A DNA stretch of 64,000 bases from Roseinatronobacter domitianus (lineage in GTDB: Bacteria; Pseudomonadota; Alphaproteobacteria; Rhodobacterales; Rhodobacteraceae): the NCBI RefSeq assembly GCF_023336755.1, contig NZ_JALZWP010000005.1, positions 124,001 to 188,000 on the forward strand. The letters are read 5' to 3'. A model generated the notes under the pieces. That model saw nothing but the letters and a program-made list of their open reading frames with translations, was not told the DNA's origin and did not search any database. Shown here in pieces: positions 1 to 9,380 of the stretch (the stretch's first letter is position 1; every line of letters begins with the position of its first letter). Made by a program: the position numbers and the translations under genes.

Positions 1-519
1 AACGCAACAGCCTTGACCAACATCTACGGCACCCATGGCATTCAGTATGGTAAACCCGCGCGCAATGTCCTTGCGGTCCTGCGCGTTAGGGGCATGGGCG
101 CCAAGCTGGCCCGGATCGGGCAATAGCTCGGGGCAAATATCCTGCACGCCGACCACCGTGATGCCCCATTCGTCCATCAGCGCGATCACTTCGCGCAGCG
201 CGCCATCGTCGCCTTGGCCCATCGCTGCCATGATCCGCGGCAAAAGCTGCATCGTCGCAGGGTCCAGCAAAGCCGGGTCCAGACGCGGACGATGCACACC
301 ACCCGCAAACACAGCGCGCGTCACGCCAAGGTCAACCAGCCTGTCCAGAAATGGGACAAGGCGTTCCAGCCGAAAGCGCTCTACCCCGTCACGCGCCAAA
401 GACAGGCTTTCAAAGCCTTCCATCTCGGCCAGCACCGGCGGCGCGTCCTCTAGCGAAAGCCGGGCGGCCACAATCTCTGGCAACGCCCCGCGCCCTGCGA
501 TCAGAACCGTCCGGATCAT
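1..519 (-). CDS. lpxI: UDP-2,3-diacylglucosamine diphosphatase LpxI (3' end cut by window edge)
   Basis: The first 173 codons of a DUF1009/LpxI-type protein read from 519 off the left edge. LpxI hydrolyses UDP-2,3-diacylglucosamine to lipid X in the cytoplasm, the step before lipid A disaccharide synthesis. It is the alphaproteobacterial replacement for LpxH. The visible protein opens with a Rossmann-like [13 protein letters not shown] segment and reaches a DVGQG motif typical of the family. Its ATG shares bases with the lpxA stop (ATGA at 516-519), so the two are probably translationally coupled. The assignment rests on family resemblance plus the fabZ-lpxA-lpxI order. The C-terminal half cannot be seen. 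Confidence 0.88.
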   Translation of the reverse strand, partial: MIRTVLIAGRGALPEIVAARLSLEDAPPVLAEMEGFESLSLARDGVERFRLERLVPFLDRLVDLGVTRAVFAGGVHRPRLDPALLDPATMQLLPRIMAAMGQGDDGALREVIALMDEWGITVVGVQDICPELLPDPGQLGAHAPNAQDRKDIARGFTILNAMGAVDVGQGCCV

Positions 520-1316
520 TGCGGACGCAGGAAATTGCGGCCAGACGTTTCCGTAAAGAACGCGGCCAGTTTCCGCACAGCATCAGAGCTGCTCTGTGTG
601 CCCAGGTTACGCGCGGTATCCACCAACGGGGCGTCACTCTCGGCCAGAATGCGATACGCCTCGCGCAAAGCTGCGATATCCTCGCGCGACATGCCACGGC
701 GTTTCAACCCGATCAGGTTCAGCCCGTTCAGCGTGCCATCGCTTGCGGCGACCATCCCGAACGGCATGACATCATGCGTCACGCGGCTGACCCCGCCGAT
801 AATCGCGCCCTCACCCACCCGGACGAATTGGTGAATACCCGACAGCGCGCCAACGATCACGTTGTCCTCTATCACCACATGCCCGGCGACCCCGGCATAA
901 TTGGCCAGAATCACGTTATCGCCCACCTGCGCATCATGCCCGACATGCGCCCCCGCCATGACCAGACAATTGTCGCCAACCCGTGTAACGCCGCCGCCCT
1001 GCTCTGTTCCGGTATGCAACGTGGCATTTTCGCGAATGCGGCAATTGCGCCCGATGACCAGCCGCGTGCGCTCTCCGGCATATTTCAGGTCTTGCGGCAC
1101 CTCGCCAACCGACGCGAAAGAAAAGATCGTGCAGCCCGCGCCAATCTCGGTCCAGCCGGTAACATGCGCGTGGGGTTTGACCGTCACATTCTCTGCAAGC
1201 GTAACCTCTGGGCCAATGATGGCGAAGGGGCCGATAGCACAGCCCGCGCCAATACGCGCGCCCTCTTCCACCACCGCCATCGGGTGAACCGTTGCACTTG
1301 GGTCGATTGCTGACAT
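516..1316 (-). CDS. lpxA: acyl-ACP--UDP-N-acetylglucosamine O-acyltransferase
   Basis: LpxA transfers a 3-hydroxyacyl chain from ACP to the 3-OH of UDP-GlcNAc, the first step of lipid A synthesis, as a cytoplasmic trimer. The 266-residue length is normal. The N-terminal two thirds are left-handed beta-helix hexapeptide repeats (many I-G-x-x-x turns from residue 5 to about 190), followed by a helical C-terminal domain. The AHVGHD segment (His124/His127) matches the catalytic-histidine region of LpxA. It lies 10 bases after fabZ and overlaps lpxI by 4 bases. Confidence 0.96.
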   Translation of the reverse strand: MSAIDPSATVHPMAVVEEGARIGAGCAIGPFAIIGPEVTLAENVTVKPHAHVTGWTEIGAGCTIFSFASVGEVPQDLKYAGERTRLVIGRNCRIRENATLHTGTEQGGGVTRVGDNCLVMAGAHVGHDAQVGDNVILANYAGVAGHVVIEDNVIVGALSGIHQFVRVGEGAIIGGVSRVTHDVMPFGMVAASDGTLNGLNLIGLKRRGMSREDIAALREAYRILAESDAPLVDTARNLGTQSSSDAVRKLAAFFTETSGRNFLRPQ

Positions 1317-1326
1317 GGCTTTGCCT

Positions 1327-1794
1327 TTATGCCGTCGCCGAGGCGTCGATCATCGCCGCGAATTCGGCTTGGGCCGCGACCTGTCCGTCGACCATTGCCG
1401 TGCCTTCGAATTTCCAGATCTTGGTCGACCCGCGCAGCACTTTCACATGCAATTCCAGCACATCGCCGGGCACCACTTTGCGCCGGAACTTCGCCTTGTC
1501 GATGGACATGAAATACACCAACGGGGCTTTTTCCCCGAAACCGATAGTCAGGCCCACCAGAACGGCGGCAGTCTGTGCCATCGCTTCCACAATGGTCACG
1601 CCGGGCATAATCGGCGCGCCGGGGAAATGGCCTTGGAAATGCGGCTCGTTAAAGGTGACGTTCTTGATGCCCACGGCACTTTCGCGGGCCACTACGTCGC
1701 GCACCTTGTCCACCAGCAGAAACGGGTAGCGGTGCGGAATGATTTTCATGATCGTGGCCAGATCGGCCTCTGTGGCGTGCGGGGTCTCAGACAT
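1327..1794 (-). CDS. fabZ: 3-hydroxyacyl-ACP dehydratase FabZ
   Basis: FabZ dehydrates 3-hydroxyacyl-ACP in fatty acid elongation and competes with LpxA for the same substrate, which explains why the two genes are adjacent. The protein shows the hot-dog core with the catalytic His in GHFPG and the catalytic Glu in TIVEAMAQ. I place the start at 1794 (155 residues, MSETPHAT...) because an AAAGGA sequence sits at the right distance. Upstream in-frame starts at 1800 and 1818 leave no room for a ribosome binding site. It follows skp by about 70 bases. Confidence 0.95.
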   Translation of the reverse strand: MSETPHATEADLATIMKIIPHRYPFLLVDKVRDVVARESAVGIKNVTFNEPHFQGHFPGAPIMPGVTIVEAMAQTAAVLVGLTIGFGEKAPLVYFMSIDKAKFRRKVVPGDVLELHVKVLRGSTKIWKFEGTAMVDGQVAAQAEFAAMIDASATA

Positions 1795-1863
1795 GGTCAT
1801 CCTTTGGCAAAACGGCACGGGTGCTCGCGCTTAGCAAGCTGGGGCGCGGCTGGCAAGGCGTGG

Positions 1864-2466
1864 TCACGGCACGGTCAGCGGGAATGGCGGCGCGCCGCCG
1901 TCCCCCAAGGCGTCATCTATCGCCTCTATCGCGGCACCGGTCATGTCCATTTCGGGAATGCCGATAATCACCGCACGCGCTGCGATCAGGATTTGCGCGC
2001 CTTCCTCTTGCAAGACCTGCTGAAGAATAGCGCCGGTCCGCGCAAAAAAGCGACGACGCTCGGATTCCTCGAATTGAGAGAAGCGTGCGAGCTTTTGGGC
2101 CTGATCCTGACGGATCGTGTCTGCGCGCTGGTCGAATGCTTCGGCCTGCGCGCGAAACTCTTCCGGCGAGAGCGTTTCCCGCAATCCGGTCAGTTCCTCT
2201 TCCCGCGCGGTCAACTCGGCCAGCAAGGCCGCGTTCTCGTCCTCCAACGCGCGCGAGGCGGCATCGATCTCTGCCTGAACACGCTGCCCGAAGCGCGAAT
2301 CGCGGAACAGCCGTTCTTCATCGACGCTGCGCAGAACCAACCCGTCCCCGAGCGCGGCGCCAACCGTTTCGCCCAACGAAAAGCCCGGTCCTTGCTGCGC
2401 CATAGATGCGGTCGCAAGGCCAAACCCTGCGACCGCGCTGAGTATCATCATCCGCAGCCGATGCAT
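1864..2466 (-). CDS. skp: periplasmic chaperone Skp/OmpH family
   Basis: Skp-type chaperones hold unfolded outer-membrane proteins in the periplasm and deliver them to the BAM complex. This 200-residue protein has a cleavable signal peptide (hydrophobic stretch then ATASMAQ, residues 1-24). A long charged coiled-coil (about residues 55-155, rich in E, R, A and Q) forms the tentacles. Its ATG follows the bamA stop by two bases, the usual bamA-skp pairing. Sequence conservation in this family is low, so the call leans on architecture and position. Confidence 0.88.
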   Translation of the reverse strand: MHRLRMMILSAVAGFGLATASMAQQGPGFSLGETVGAALGDGLVLRSVDEERLFRDSRFGQRVQAEIDAASRALEDENAALLAELTAREEELTGLRETLSPEEFRAQAEAFDQRADTIRQDQAQKLARFSQFEESERRRFFARTGAILQQVLQEEGAQILIAARAVIIGIPEMDMTGAAIEAIDDALGDGGAPPFPLTVP

Positions 2467-2468
2467 CC

Positions 2469-4862
2469 TTAGAAAGTGGACACGATCGAGAAGTCGAAAT
2501 TCTGCGACTCGTCATATGGCTGCTTCTTTAGCGGACGCGAGACGTCGAAGCGTAGCGGACCAAGCGGGCTGTCCCAGAACAGCGACACGCCCAGCGTGGC
2601 GCGCAGGTGACGGCTGGCAGAATCGCTGGTTCCGTCTGATGTGTTAATATCAGTGATTGGACGACCATTGATCCCATCCACGCCCCAGACGCTGCCGATA
2701 TCGGCGAAAACACCACCGCTCAGCCCGTATTCTTCGGGCAGGCCCAGTGGGAATTGCGCTTCCAACGACACGACAGCGTAGCGCGTGCCACCCAGCACGT
2801 CATTGGCAGCAGAGGCGAAGTCGCGCGGACCGGAATCACCGGCAGCAAAACCGCGCATGACATTGGCCAGCTGGAACCGGTCGCGATACCTCGACTGCCC
2901 GTCGATCATATGCAACAAACCGACCCGGCCATCGGCCTTCAGCGTCACGTTTTCATTCAGCACGGCCATTTCGTAGCCAACGCGCGCCTCTGACTTCAGG
3001 AAGCGACGGTTTTGGTTGCCGACGCCCAGATCCTGCGTCCAGGAAAAGATCCAGCCGCGCGACGGATCGACACCGCGATTGCGGGTGTCGTGGGTGTAGG
3101 TGAACCCCAACGTGCCGGTAATGCTTGTGCCGCCAACTTGGTCGTCGATAAGGCGAAGGGAGTCCTTGCGGGTCACGCCATCAGCCTCAAACTCTTGTAG
3201 CCCCGTCAGTTTCTCCGCCAACAAGCCCTGACGCACGGTCAAGCGCCCGTATTCACTCACCGGGAAGCCGAGCGAATTGTTCAGGAACGCTTCGCGCGTG
3301 TCGAAATTCGCGTTGAAACTAGAGGTTTCGCGGTAGCCAAGCGAGAAGGAATAGGCAAGGTCGCGGCCCAGCAGCGCCGGTTCGGTGAAGGACACCGAAA
3401 TGTCGCGCGATCCTTTGACCGTGTTGAAGCTGGCGGCAAACTGCTGCCCACGGCCAAGGAAGTTCTGCTCGGCGAAGGAGATGCCAAAACCGATGCCTTG
3501 CTGCGCGCCGTAGCTGACAGAGAAACCCAAAGACCCTGTGGTGGTTTCTTCCACCTCGACATCCACAATGGCCTGATCCGGCGTAGAGCCTGCGCGCGGT
3601 TCAACCGACGAGTCCGCAAAATACCCCAGCGCACGAATACGCTCTGCGGCTTCGCGAATTTTGCGCGGGTTCAAAGGGTCACCCTCTGCCACGCGGAACT
3701 GACGGCGGATCACCTCGTCACGCGTGGTGGTGTTGCCCTGAATGTCGATCCGCTCGACAAAGATACGCTCGCCCCGCACGATGGCGAATTCCACGTCAAC
3801 GCGGCCATTGGTGTTGTCACGGGTAAAGCGCGGTTCGGCGCGGATAAACCGCAGCCCACGGCTTTCAGCCAGACTTTCCATTCGGGCGATGTTCATCTCC
3901 AACGTGCTTGGCGCAAAGATATCGCCCGGGCGCACGCGCAGCTCGCGTTCGTAATCGGCCGGGTCAATGCCATCGACTTCGCTGACGACAGAAACCTCTC
4001 CGAAGCGGAATTGCTCCCCTTCGCGCAGGTTGAACGTCAGGAAGAACCGGTCGCGTTCGCGCGCCAGTTCCGGCGTTACCGACAGGATCTCGAAGTCGAT
4101 GTAACCGCGCGCCAGATAGAAATCCGACAGTAGCTGACGGTCCAGCGCGATGCGTTCGGCCACGAATGTGTCGCGCTGGATAACCCGGCGCAGAATGCCA
4201 GCTTGCTTTGTGTTCAGCACATTACGCAGCCGGTAGCTTGAAAAGGCGCGGTTGCCGACGAAGGACAGGCGCTCGATCTCGACCACGTCACCTTCGCGCA
4301 CAACGAAGGCCAGATCGACACGGTTGTTGCCGCGCGGCAGGATCTGGGGCGTGACTTCGGCGGCGGTGCGCCCGCGTTGAGCGTAAAGCTCTGCGATGGC
4401 GCGGGCATCTGCTTCAATCACGTTGGGCGACAGCACACGGCCCGCGCGCACTTGCACCGCCTCGGCCAGAACTTCGTCATCAATGCGGCGGTTGCCCTCG
4501 AAATTCACCACACCAATAACGGGGTATTCCACAACTTCTATCAGCAGACTGTTGCCGCGCGGCGTAAGCTCTACGCTTTCAAACAGGCCCGATGCCGTCA
4601 GATTGCCAAAGGCGGCGCTGACTTGGGCTGCGGTCACGGTTTGGCCCACACCGATTCTTGCCACGCTGAGGATGGTAGAATCGTCTACACGGACATTTCC
4701 GTCGATTTCAATGCTGGAAAACTGGTAGCTCTGGGCCACGGCAGCACTGGGCACCGTGAAAGAACCTACTGACAACAAACAAAAAACCATCACAGAGAAG
4801 AAGCGCAGGCGCTGTGCCATACCCCCCTTGCGCGATGGCAGCATCCTAAAGATTCCGCGCAT
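2469..4862 (-). CDS. bamA: outer membrane protein assembly factor BamA
   Basis: BamA is the essential Omp85 barrel that folds beta-barrel proteins into the outer membrane. A signal peptide (ending near SAAVAQ) is followed by five POTRA repeats (about residues 48-440) and the 16-strand C-terminal barrel, ending with a terminal aromatic residue (SIVSTF). Length (797) is typical. Several in-frame starts exist at 4862, 4844 and 4820; none has an ideal ribosome binding site, so the N-terminus is uncertain by up to 14 residues. A terminator-like hairpin at 4935-4951 upstream implies its own promoter in 4863-4930. Confidence 0.96.
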   Translation of the reverse strand: MRGIFRMLPSRKGGMAQRLRFFSVMVFCLLSVGSFTVPSAAVAQSYQFSSIEIDGNVRVDDSTILSVARIGVGQTVTAAQVSAAFGNLTASGLFESVELTPRGNSLLIEVVEYPVIGVVNFEGNRRIDDEVLAEAVQVRAGRVLSPNVIEADARAIAELYAQRGRTAAEVTPQILPRGNNRVDLAFVVREGDVVEIERLSFVGNRAFSSYRLRNVLNTKQAGILRRVIQRDTFVAERIALDRQLLSDFYLARGYIDFEILSVTPELARERDRFFLTFNLREGEQFRFGEVSVVSEVDGIDPADYERELRVRPGDIFAPSTLEMNIARMESLAESRGLRFIRAEPRFTRDNTNGRVDVEFAIVRGERIFVERIDIQGNTTTRDEVIRRQFRVAEGDPLNPRKIREAAERIRALGYFADSSVEPRAGSTPDQAIVDVEVEETTTGSLGFSVSYGAQQGIGFGISFAEQNFLGRGQQFAASFNTVKGSRDISVSFTEPALLGRDLAYSFSLGYRETSSFNANFDTREAFLNNSLGFPVSEYGRLTVRQGLLAEKLTGLQEFEADGVTRKDSLRLIDDQVGGTSITGTLGFTYTHDTRNRGVDPSRGWIFSWTQDLGVGNQNRRFLKSEARVGYEMAVLNENVTLKADGRVGLLHMIDGQSRYRDRFQLANVMRGFAAGDSGPRDFASAANDVLGGTRYAVVSLEAQFPLGLPEEYGLSGGVFADIGSVWGVDGINGRPITDINTSDGTSDSASRHLRATLGVSLFWDSPLGPLRFDVSRPLKKQPYDESQNFDFSIVSTF

Positions 4863-4920
4863 TTCGGGCCCCGTTTTACCGCATTATTTTGGCATTGTGA
4901 CTAGCGACTAAGCGCGGGGT

Positions 4921-4951
4921 TGTCAAAGCAAAGACCCGGCCAAGGGCCGGG
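4921..4951 (-). terminator. Rho-independent terminator between the 51-residue ORF and bamA
   Basis: A 7-bp perfect GC stem (CCCGGCC at 4935-4941, GGCCGGG at 4945-4951, 3-base loop) is followed on the minus strand by the T-rich run TCTTTGCTTT. It lies about 100 bases after the stop of the 51-residue ORF and before bamA, so it would end transcripts coming from rseP. Part of the flow into bamA may still read through. Confidence 0.65.
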
Positions 4952-5053
4952 CGTGAAAGCGGAGTGACCATGCGGCACCGAAACCTGCCCTTGGAATACG
5001 CAAGCCGCACCTGAACGGTGCGGCGTGTGTAAGCACGGCGACAGACTGGCGCG

Positions 5054-5209
5054 TCAGGGGGTAATCATGATCGGGCCATGCCCAAGCTGGATAGCAATGA
5101 AGCTGGCCAAACCCATCGCCAACGCGACCAATAGGGAGACCAGAACCCGGTCGCCGATCCGCGACCAAAGCAGCCTGATATTGTTGAACTCTGCATCCAG
5201 ATAAGCCAT
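5054..5209 (-). CDS. 51-residue single-pass membrane protein of unknown function
   Basis: A short ORF starting ATG at 5209 behind a strong ribosome binding site (TGGAGG, 5 bases before the ATG). It encodes MAYLDAEFNNIRLL, a short basic segment (WSRIGDR), then a hydrophobic helix (VLVSLLVALAMGLASFIAIQ, about residues 22-41) and a short tail. This looks like a small inner-membrane protein with the N-terminus in the cytoplasm. It sits 85 bases downstream of rseP and before the terminator preceding bamA. I recognise no family. The evidence that it is real is the strong ribosome binding site, the clean membrane helix and its place in the envelope operon. It could be a regulator or subunit of the site-2 protease or BAM machinery, but that is inference from position only. 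Confidence 0.6.
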   Translation of the reverse strand: MAYLDAEFNNIRLLWSRIGDRVLVSLLVALAMGLASFIAIQLGHGPIMITP

Positions 5210-5294
5210 GTGCGCCTCCATTCAGAGCCTTGGATATGCTGGGCAATCTCGGCAGGAATGTGGCGAGCGCGTGGCGTTTTCAAGGGCACGCCCC

Positions 5295-6629
5295 TTAGCA
5301 GGTCAAGTCGTTGAACAGCGCAAACAGGAACAAGGTCAGAACCAGCGCCATGCCCAGCGTCATTAGCACGCGCACGGCCTGATCGCTGGCGGGCCGGCGA
5401 GCCACGGCCTCGTAGGCGTGGAACATCAAGTGCCCCCCGTCAAGCGGCGGAATCGGGAACAGGTTCAGAAAGCCGATGGCCACCGAAATGACGCCCAGGA
5501 ACCAGATGAATTCGACCAGACCGTCCGAGGCTTTGGCAACCGAGGCTTCGGCAATACCGATGGGACTGGACAAGTTACAGGTGCTGATCTGGCCGACGAT
5601 CATGTAATACAGCCCCTCGACAGAGGTGCGGGTGATTGTCCAGAGTTGGCTGGCCGCTATGCTTGCGGTTTCCAGAAGGCCGGGCGTGCGCGTGCCATAG
5701 TCGAACACCGCGCCAGAACTCAGGCCAATCAGATAGCGCGTTTCAAACCCGCCTTCGGGCAAAGGCAGGTCGGTGCTGCGTGGCACCAGCGTCAGGGCCA
5801 GTTCGTTGCCGCTGCGCCAGACCGTCAGGTCAAGCGCCGCGCCTTCGGAGGCCGCGACTTTCTCTCGCAATTCGTTGAAGGTGGCGATGTCGGACCCGTC
5901 GATCGCGGTAATCACATCCCCCGGCTGCATTCGCGCATCGCGCGCCGCCGATTTCATGGCGACTGCCCCGGCGAGTGGCGGCATTGGGTGCGGACCAGTG
6001 ACCTGAAGTTGCTGACCGTCGCGCAGGACCGTGTAGTCCAGCACGGCTTGCGCGGGCAGATTTTCCGACGCGCGCAGGAAATCCGAGAGGGTTTCGGTCT
6101 GAATACCGCCCACCGACAGAATTCGGTCGCCCTGTTGCAGACCAAATGGCGCGGCGGGCAATTCGGTGATCTCGCCCACCACGGGTTCATCAACCGCGAT
6201 GCCTTCGTAAAGCAACAGCCCCGCGAACACGACGAAGGCGAAGATGAAGTTAAACACCGGCCCTGCTGCCACGGTCGCCGCGCGCGCCCAAAGCGGCGCG
6301 CCATGCATGGTGCGGCGACGCTCCGCCGCGTTTAGCCCCGACATGGCGTCGTCATCCCTGCCGGATGTCGCACCGGAATCGCCTGCGAATTTGACATAGC
6401 CACCCAAAGGAATGGCCGCGAATTGCCAGACCGTGCCGCGCTTATCGGTGCGCTTGGCCAACACCGGGCCAAAACCGATGGAAAACACATCGGCATGAAT
6501 ACCCGACCAGCGCCCAACGATGTAATGGCCGTATTCGTGCACCGCCACGATTATGGATAGCACCACGACGAAGGCCGCGATGGTTGCAAAGAAATTGCCG
6601 AAATCGGGCAAGAGGCCGAGTGCGTCCAA
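5295..6629 (-). CDS. rseP: RIP metalloprotease RseP (site-2 protease)
   Basis: An intramembrane zinc protease that cuts anti-sigma factors or signal-peptide remnants within the inner membrane. The active-site HEYGH is at residues 31-35 in the first membrane helix. The third metal ligand lies in PPLDGG near the C-terminus. Two PDZ-like segments sit between (about residues 130-290). 444 residues is normal. The only start upstream of the active-site helix is a TTG at 6629 with AAGGA eight bases before it. It lies between dxr and bamA, the conserved alphaproteobacterial order. Confidence 0.95.
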   Translation of the reverse strand: MDALGLLPDFGNFFATIAAFVVVLSIIVAVHEYGHYIVGRWSGIHADVFSIGFGPVLAKRTDKRGTVWQFAAIPLGGYVKFAGDSGATSGRDDDAMSGLNAAERRRTMHGAPLWARAATVAAGPVFNFIFAFVVFAGLLLYEGIAVDEPVVGEITELPAAPFGLQQGDRILSVGGIQTETLSDFLRASENLPAQAVLDYTVLRDGQQLQVTGPHPMPPLAGAVAMKSAARDARMQPGDVITAIDGSDIATFNELREKVAASEGAALDLTVWRSGNELALTLVPRSTDLPLPEGGFETRYLIGLSSGAVFDYGTRTPGLLETASIAASQLWTITRTSVEGLYYMIVGQISTCNLSSPIGIAEASVAKASDGLVEFIWFLGVISVAIGFLNLFPIPPLDGGHLMFHAYEAVARRPASDQAVRVLMTLGMALVLTLFLFALFNDLTC

Positions 6630-6655
6630 GAGGAATGTCCTTCAATCTAGTCGTA

Positions 6656-7819
6656 TCAGGCCAGTCGCGCCGCGATATCGCGCGCTGTCACCCTAGCCAA
6701 GTGGTCCATCTGTTGCACGGTTTCAAGCGCGCATACCGGCGCAGTCAGGCGAGAATCGGTCAAAAGCGTGTCAATCGTACGGTCGACCAGCTCTGCCATT
6801 TGCAAAAACCGTAGCCGACCGGCGATGAATTCATCAAGGGCCACCTCTTTGGCGGCATTAAACACGGCCCCGGCATGGCCCCGCAAGTCCATGACCTGCT
6901 GTGCCAGCCGCAGCGCGGGGAAGCGGGCAGGGTCCGGGGCTTCGAAGGTCAGTTGCCCCATGGCGGCAAGGTCCAGCCGCGCCACGGGCAGCGCGGCGCG
7001 CTCGGGCCAGTTCAGCGCATAGCCGATGGCGTGGCGCATATCTGGCACACCCAGATGCGCCATCAGCGCCCCGTCCCGAAACCCCACCAGCGCATGGATG
7101 GTCGATTGCGGATGCACCAGGACTTCGATCTGCGCGGGGTTTAGCCCGAAAAATTCGCGCGTTTCGATCAGTTCCAGCGCCTTGTTGAACAGGGTCGCGC
7201 TGTCGATGGTAATACGCTGCCCCATCGACCAGTTCGGGTGCGTCTGCGCCTGCGCCAGCGTTGCGCCCTCAAGCTGCGATTTGCTCCATGTGCGGAACGG
7301 CCCCCCGGAGGCGGTGATAATCACGCGCTCGACCGCCGCCATATCTTCGCCCACAAGCGCCTGAAACACGGCCGAATGCTCAGAATCGACCGGCAGGATG
7401 CGCGCTCCGTGACGGGCGGCTTCGGACATCAGCAAAGGCCCGGCGGTGACAAGCGACTCCTTGTTGGCCAACGCCAGCGTCGCCCCTTGGGCGAGGGCGC
7501 GAAAGCCCGGCTCCAACCCCGCCGCGCCTACGATTGCGGACATGACCCAGTCTGCGGGGCGGCTTGCGGCATCTATCAGCGCTTGGGTGCCTGCCGCGAC
7601 CTCTGTGCCGCTGCCCGCAAGTGCAGCGCGCAAATCATCAAGGCAGTCGTCATAGGCAGTCACGGCCAGTTCTGCGCGCAACTCGCGCGCTTGCTGAGCC
7701 AGCCGCGCCACATTCCGCCCGCCGGTCAGGGCCACGGTCTGAATGTCGGGGCGCGCGCGCAACAGGTCGAACGTGCTTTCGCCAATCGACCCGGTGGACC
7801 CGAAAACCGAAACCCGCAT
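6656..7819 (-). CDS. dxr: 1-deoxy-D-xylulose-5-phosphate reductoisomerase
   Basis: Dxr converts DXP to MEP with NADPH, the committed step of non-mevalonate isoprenoid synthesis. The N-terminal GSTGSIG motif (residues 7-13) binds NADPH. The central VDSEHSA segment holds metal and substrate ligands. Length (387) fits. Its ATG overlaps the cdsA stop by one base (TGATG), so it is part of the uppS-cdsA-dxr-rseP unit. Confidence 0.97.
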   Translation of the reverse strand: MRVSVFGSTGSIGESTFDLLRARPDIQTVALTGGRNVARLAQQARELRAELAVTAYDDCLDDLRAALAGSGTEVAAGTQALIDAASRPADWVMSAIVGAAGLEPGFRALAQGATLALANKESLVTAGPLLMSEAARHGARILPVDSEHSAVFQALVGEDMAAVERVIITASGGPFRTWSKSQLEGATLAQAQTHPNWSMGQRITIDSATLFNKALELIETREFFGLNPAQIEVLVHPQSTIHALVGFRDGALMAHLGVPDMRHAIGYALNWPERAALPVARLDLAAMGQLTFEAPDPARFPALRLAQQVMDLRGHAGAVFNAAKEVALDEFIAGRLRFLQMAELVDRTIDTLLTDSRLTAPVCALETVQQMDHLARVTARDIAARLA

Positions 7820-8598
7820 CAGACCCCCAGCAAGCCGGTTTGCGCCAGCACCAATTCTACCAACGCCGCAGCAACAAGCGCATCGAACCGGTCCATCACG
7901 CCGCCATGGCCGGGGATAAGGTTAGAACTGTCCTTCACGCCTGCGTGCCGCTTGATCGCGCTTTCGACAATGTCACCTGCTTGCCCGGCCATCGTGATAA
8001 GGACGGACGCGAAAATCAGCCCTGCCCCGGCCCCCAAAAGCGGCATGAACACAAACGCGATGCCAACTGCCACCACCCAGCCTGCTACCGTGCCCGACCA
8101 AGTTTTCTTGGGGCTGACCCGTGACCACAATTTAGGGCCGCCAAAGATACGGCCGGCGAAATAGCCCGCCACGTCAGAGCCGACCACCAGCGCGACCAAC
8201 CACAGCACCCAGAGCGCGCCATAGTCTCCGCGCAGCACGATCAGCCCCAAGCCCGCAAACAGGATCAGCACGATATAGGCACCGGCAACCGCGCGATCTT
8301 TGGGAAAGCGCCAGGCCATCAGCGCCGCAACCAGCAATGTCAGCCCTAAAAGGGCAGCACCATCAAAGCGCCACGCAAACACTGCCAGCACCACGGCGGC
8401 TGTAAAACCAGCGGCCTCGGCCTTGCCGAAGGGTGCGTCAGTGTCCAGCATACGGGTCAGTTCCCACACCATCAGCCCCGACAGCACGCAGACCAGCCCG
8501 ATGAAGATCGGCCCGCCAAGCCAGATTGCCCCGGCGCCAAGCCCGGCCATGGCCGCACCGGACAAAGCCCGCGCGCGCAGATCGTTAAACTCCGCCAC
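7819..8598 (-). CDS. cdsA: phosphatidate cytidylyltransferase
   Basis: CdsA makes CDP-diacylglycerol from phosphatidate and CTP in the inner membrane, the branch point for phospholipids. The protein is strongly hydrophobic with several membrane helices and carries the family signature near the C-terminus (SPKKTWSG and PGHGGVMDRFD). I choose the GTG at 8598 (259 residues, starting VAEFNDLRARAL), two bases after the uppS stop. The longer reading to 8685 would overlap uppS in another frame. No strong ribosome binding site decides the start. Confidence 0.93.
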   Translation of the reverse strand: MAEFNDLRARALSGAAMAGLGAGAIWLGGPIFIGLVCVLSGLMVWELTRMLDTDAPFGKAEAAGFTAAVVLAVFAWRFDGAALLGLTLLVAALMAWRFPKDRAVAGAYIVLILFAGLGLIVLRGDYGALWVLWLVALVVGSDVAGYFAGRIFGGPKLWSRVSPKKTWSGTVAGWVVAVGIAFVFMPLLGAGAGLIFASVLITMAGQAGDIVESAIKRHAGVKDSSNLIPGHGGVMDRFDALVAAALVELVLAQTGLLGV

Positions 8599-8600
8599 CG

Positions 8601-9344
8601 CTATTTCACCCCGCCAAAGCGACGTTCCCGCAGCCCGTATTCGTGCAGAATATCGGCCATCGCCTGTGGCGTGAAATCCGGCCATAACGTGGGCGTGAAT
8701 ACATATTCCGAATACGCCGCTTGCCAGAGCAAATAATTCGACACCCGCGTTTCGCCAGAGGTTCGCACAACCAGGTCAGGGTCCGGAAGTTCGGACGTGT
8801 CGAGATACTGCGCAAAATTCTGATCGGTGATCGTGGCCGGGTCCAGTTGGCCGGCCGCCACGTCGCGCGCGGCGGCGCGAACGGCCCGCGTTATCTCATC
8901 CCGGCCGCCATAATTGATCGCAACCGTCAGGTGCACGCGGTCATTCTTGGCTGTATCTTTTTCGACCCAGTCAAACAGCGCCTGCAATTTCGGATCAAGC
9001 CGCTTGCGGTCGCCGATGATGCGCATTCGCACGCCTTCGCGGTTCATCCGTCCCGCCTCGCGCTTGATGTAGCGCCCGAACAGCGACATCAGCCCCAGCA
9101 CTTCTTCGGTCGAGCGTTTCCAGTTTTCTGTCGAGAACGCGTAAAGCGTAAGGTAGCGAATGCCGATCGCCGGGCAGGCATCAACCAATTCGCGCACACG
9201 CTCGGCCCCTTTGCGGTGGCCCACAAGGCGTGGCCAGCTACGGTTCTGCGCCCAGCGGCCATTGCCATCCATAATGACCGCGACATGCAGCCGGTTCTGC
9301 ATGGCAGGATCTTCGGAGTCGTCGCTGCGTTGGTCGAATGTCAT
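8601..9344 (-). CDS. uppS: isoprenyl transferase (undecaprenyl diphosphate synthase)
   Basis: A cis-prenyltransferase that builds undecaprenyl diphosphate, the lipid carrier for peptidoglycan and polysaccharides. The catalytic VIMDGNGRWA motif lies at about residues 23-32, and the C-terminal RTSGETRVSNYLLWQ block is the second family signature. 247 residues is usual. It is followed within two bases by cdsA and preceded by frr with a 36-base gap. Confidence 0.96.
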   Translation of the reverse strand: MTFDQRSDDSEDPAMQNRLHVAVIMDGNGRWAQNRSWPRLVGHRKGAERVRELVDACPAIGIRYLTLYAFSTENWKRSTEEVLGLMSLFGRYIKREAGRMNREGVRMRIIGDRKRLDPKLQALFDWVEKDTAKNDRVHLTVAINYGGRDEITRAVRAAARDVAAGQLDPATITDQNFAQYLDTSELPDPDLVVRTSGETRVSNYLLWQAAYSEYVFTPTLWPDFTPQAMADILHEYGLRERRFGGVK

Positions 9345-9380
9345 GGAGAAATGCCTGTTGCCGAAATGGTCGCGCGGCCG

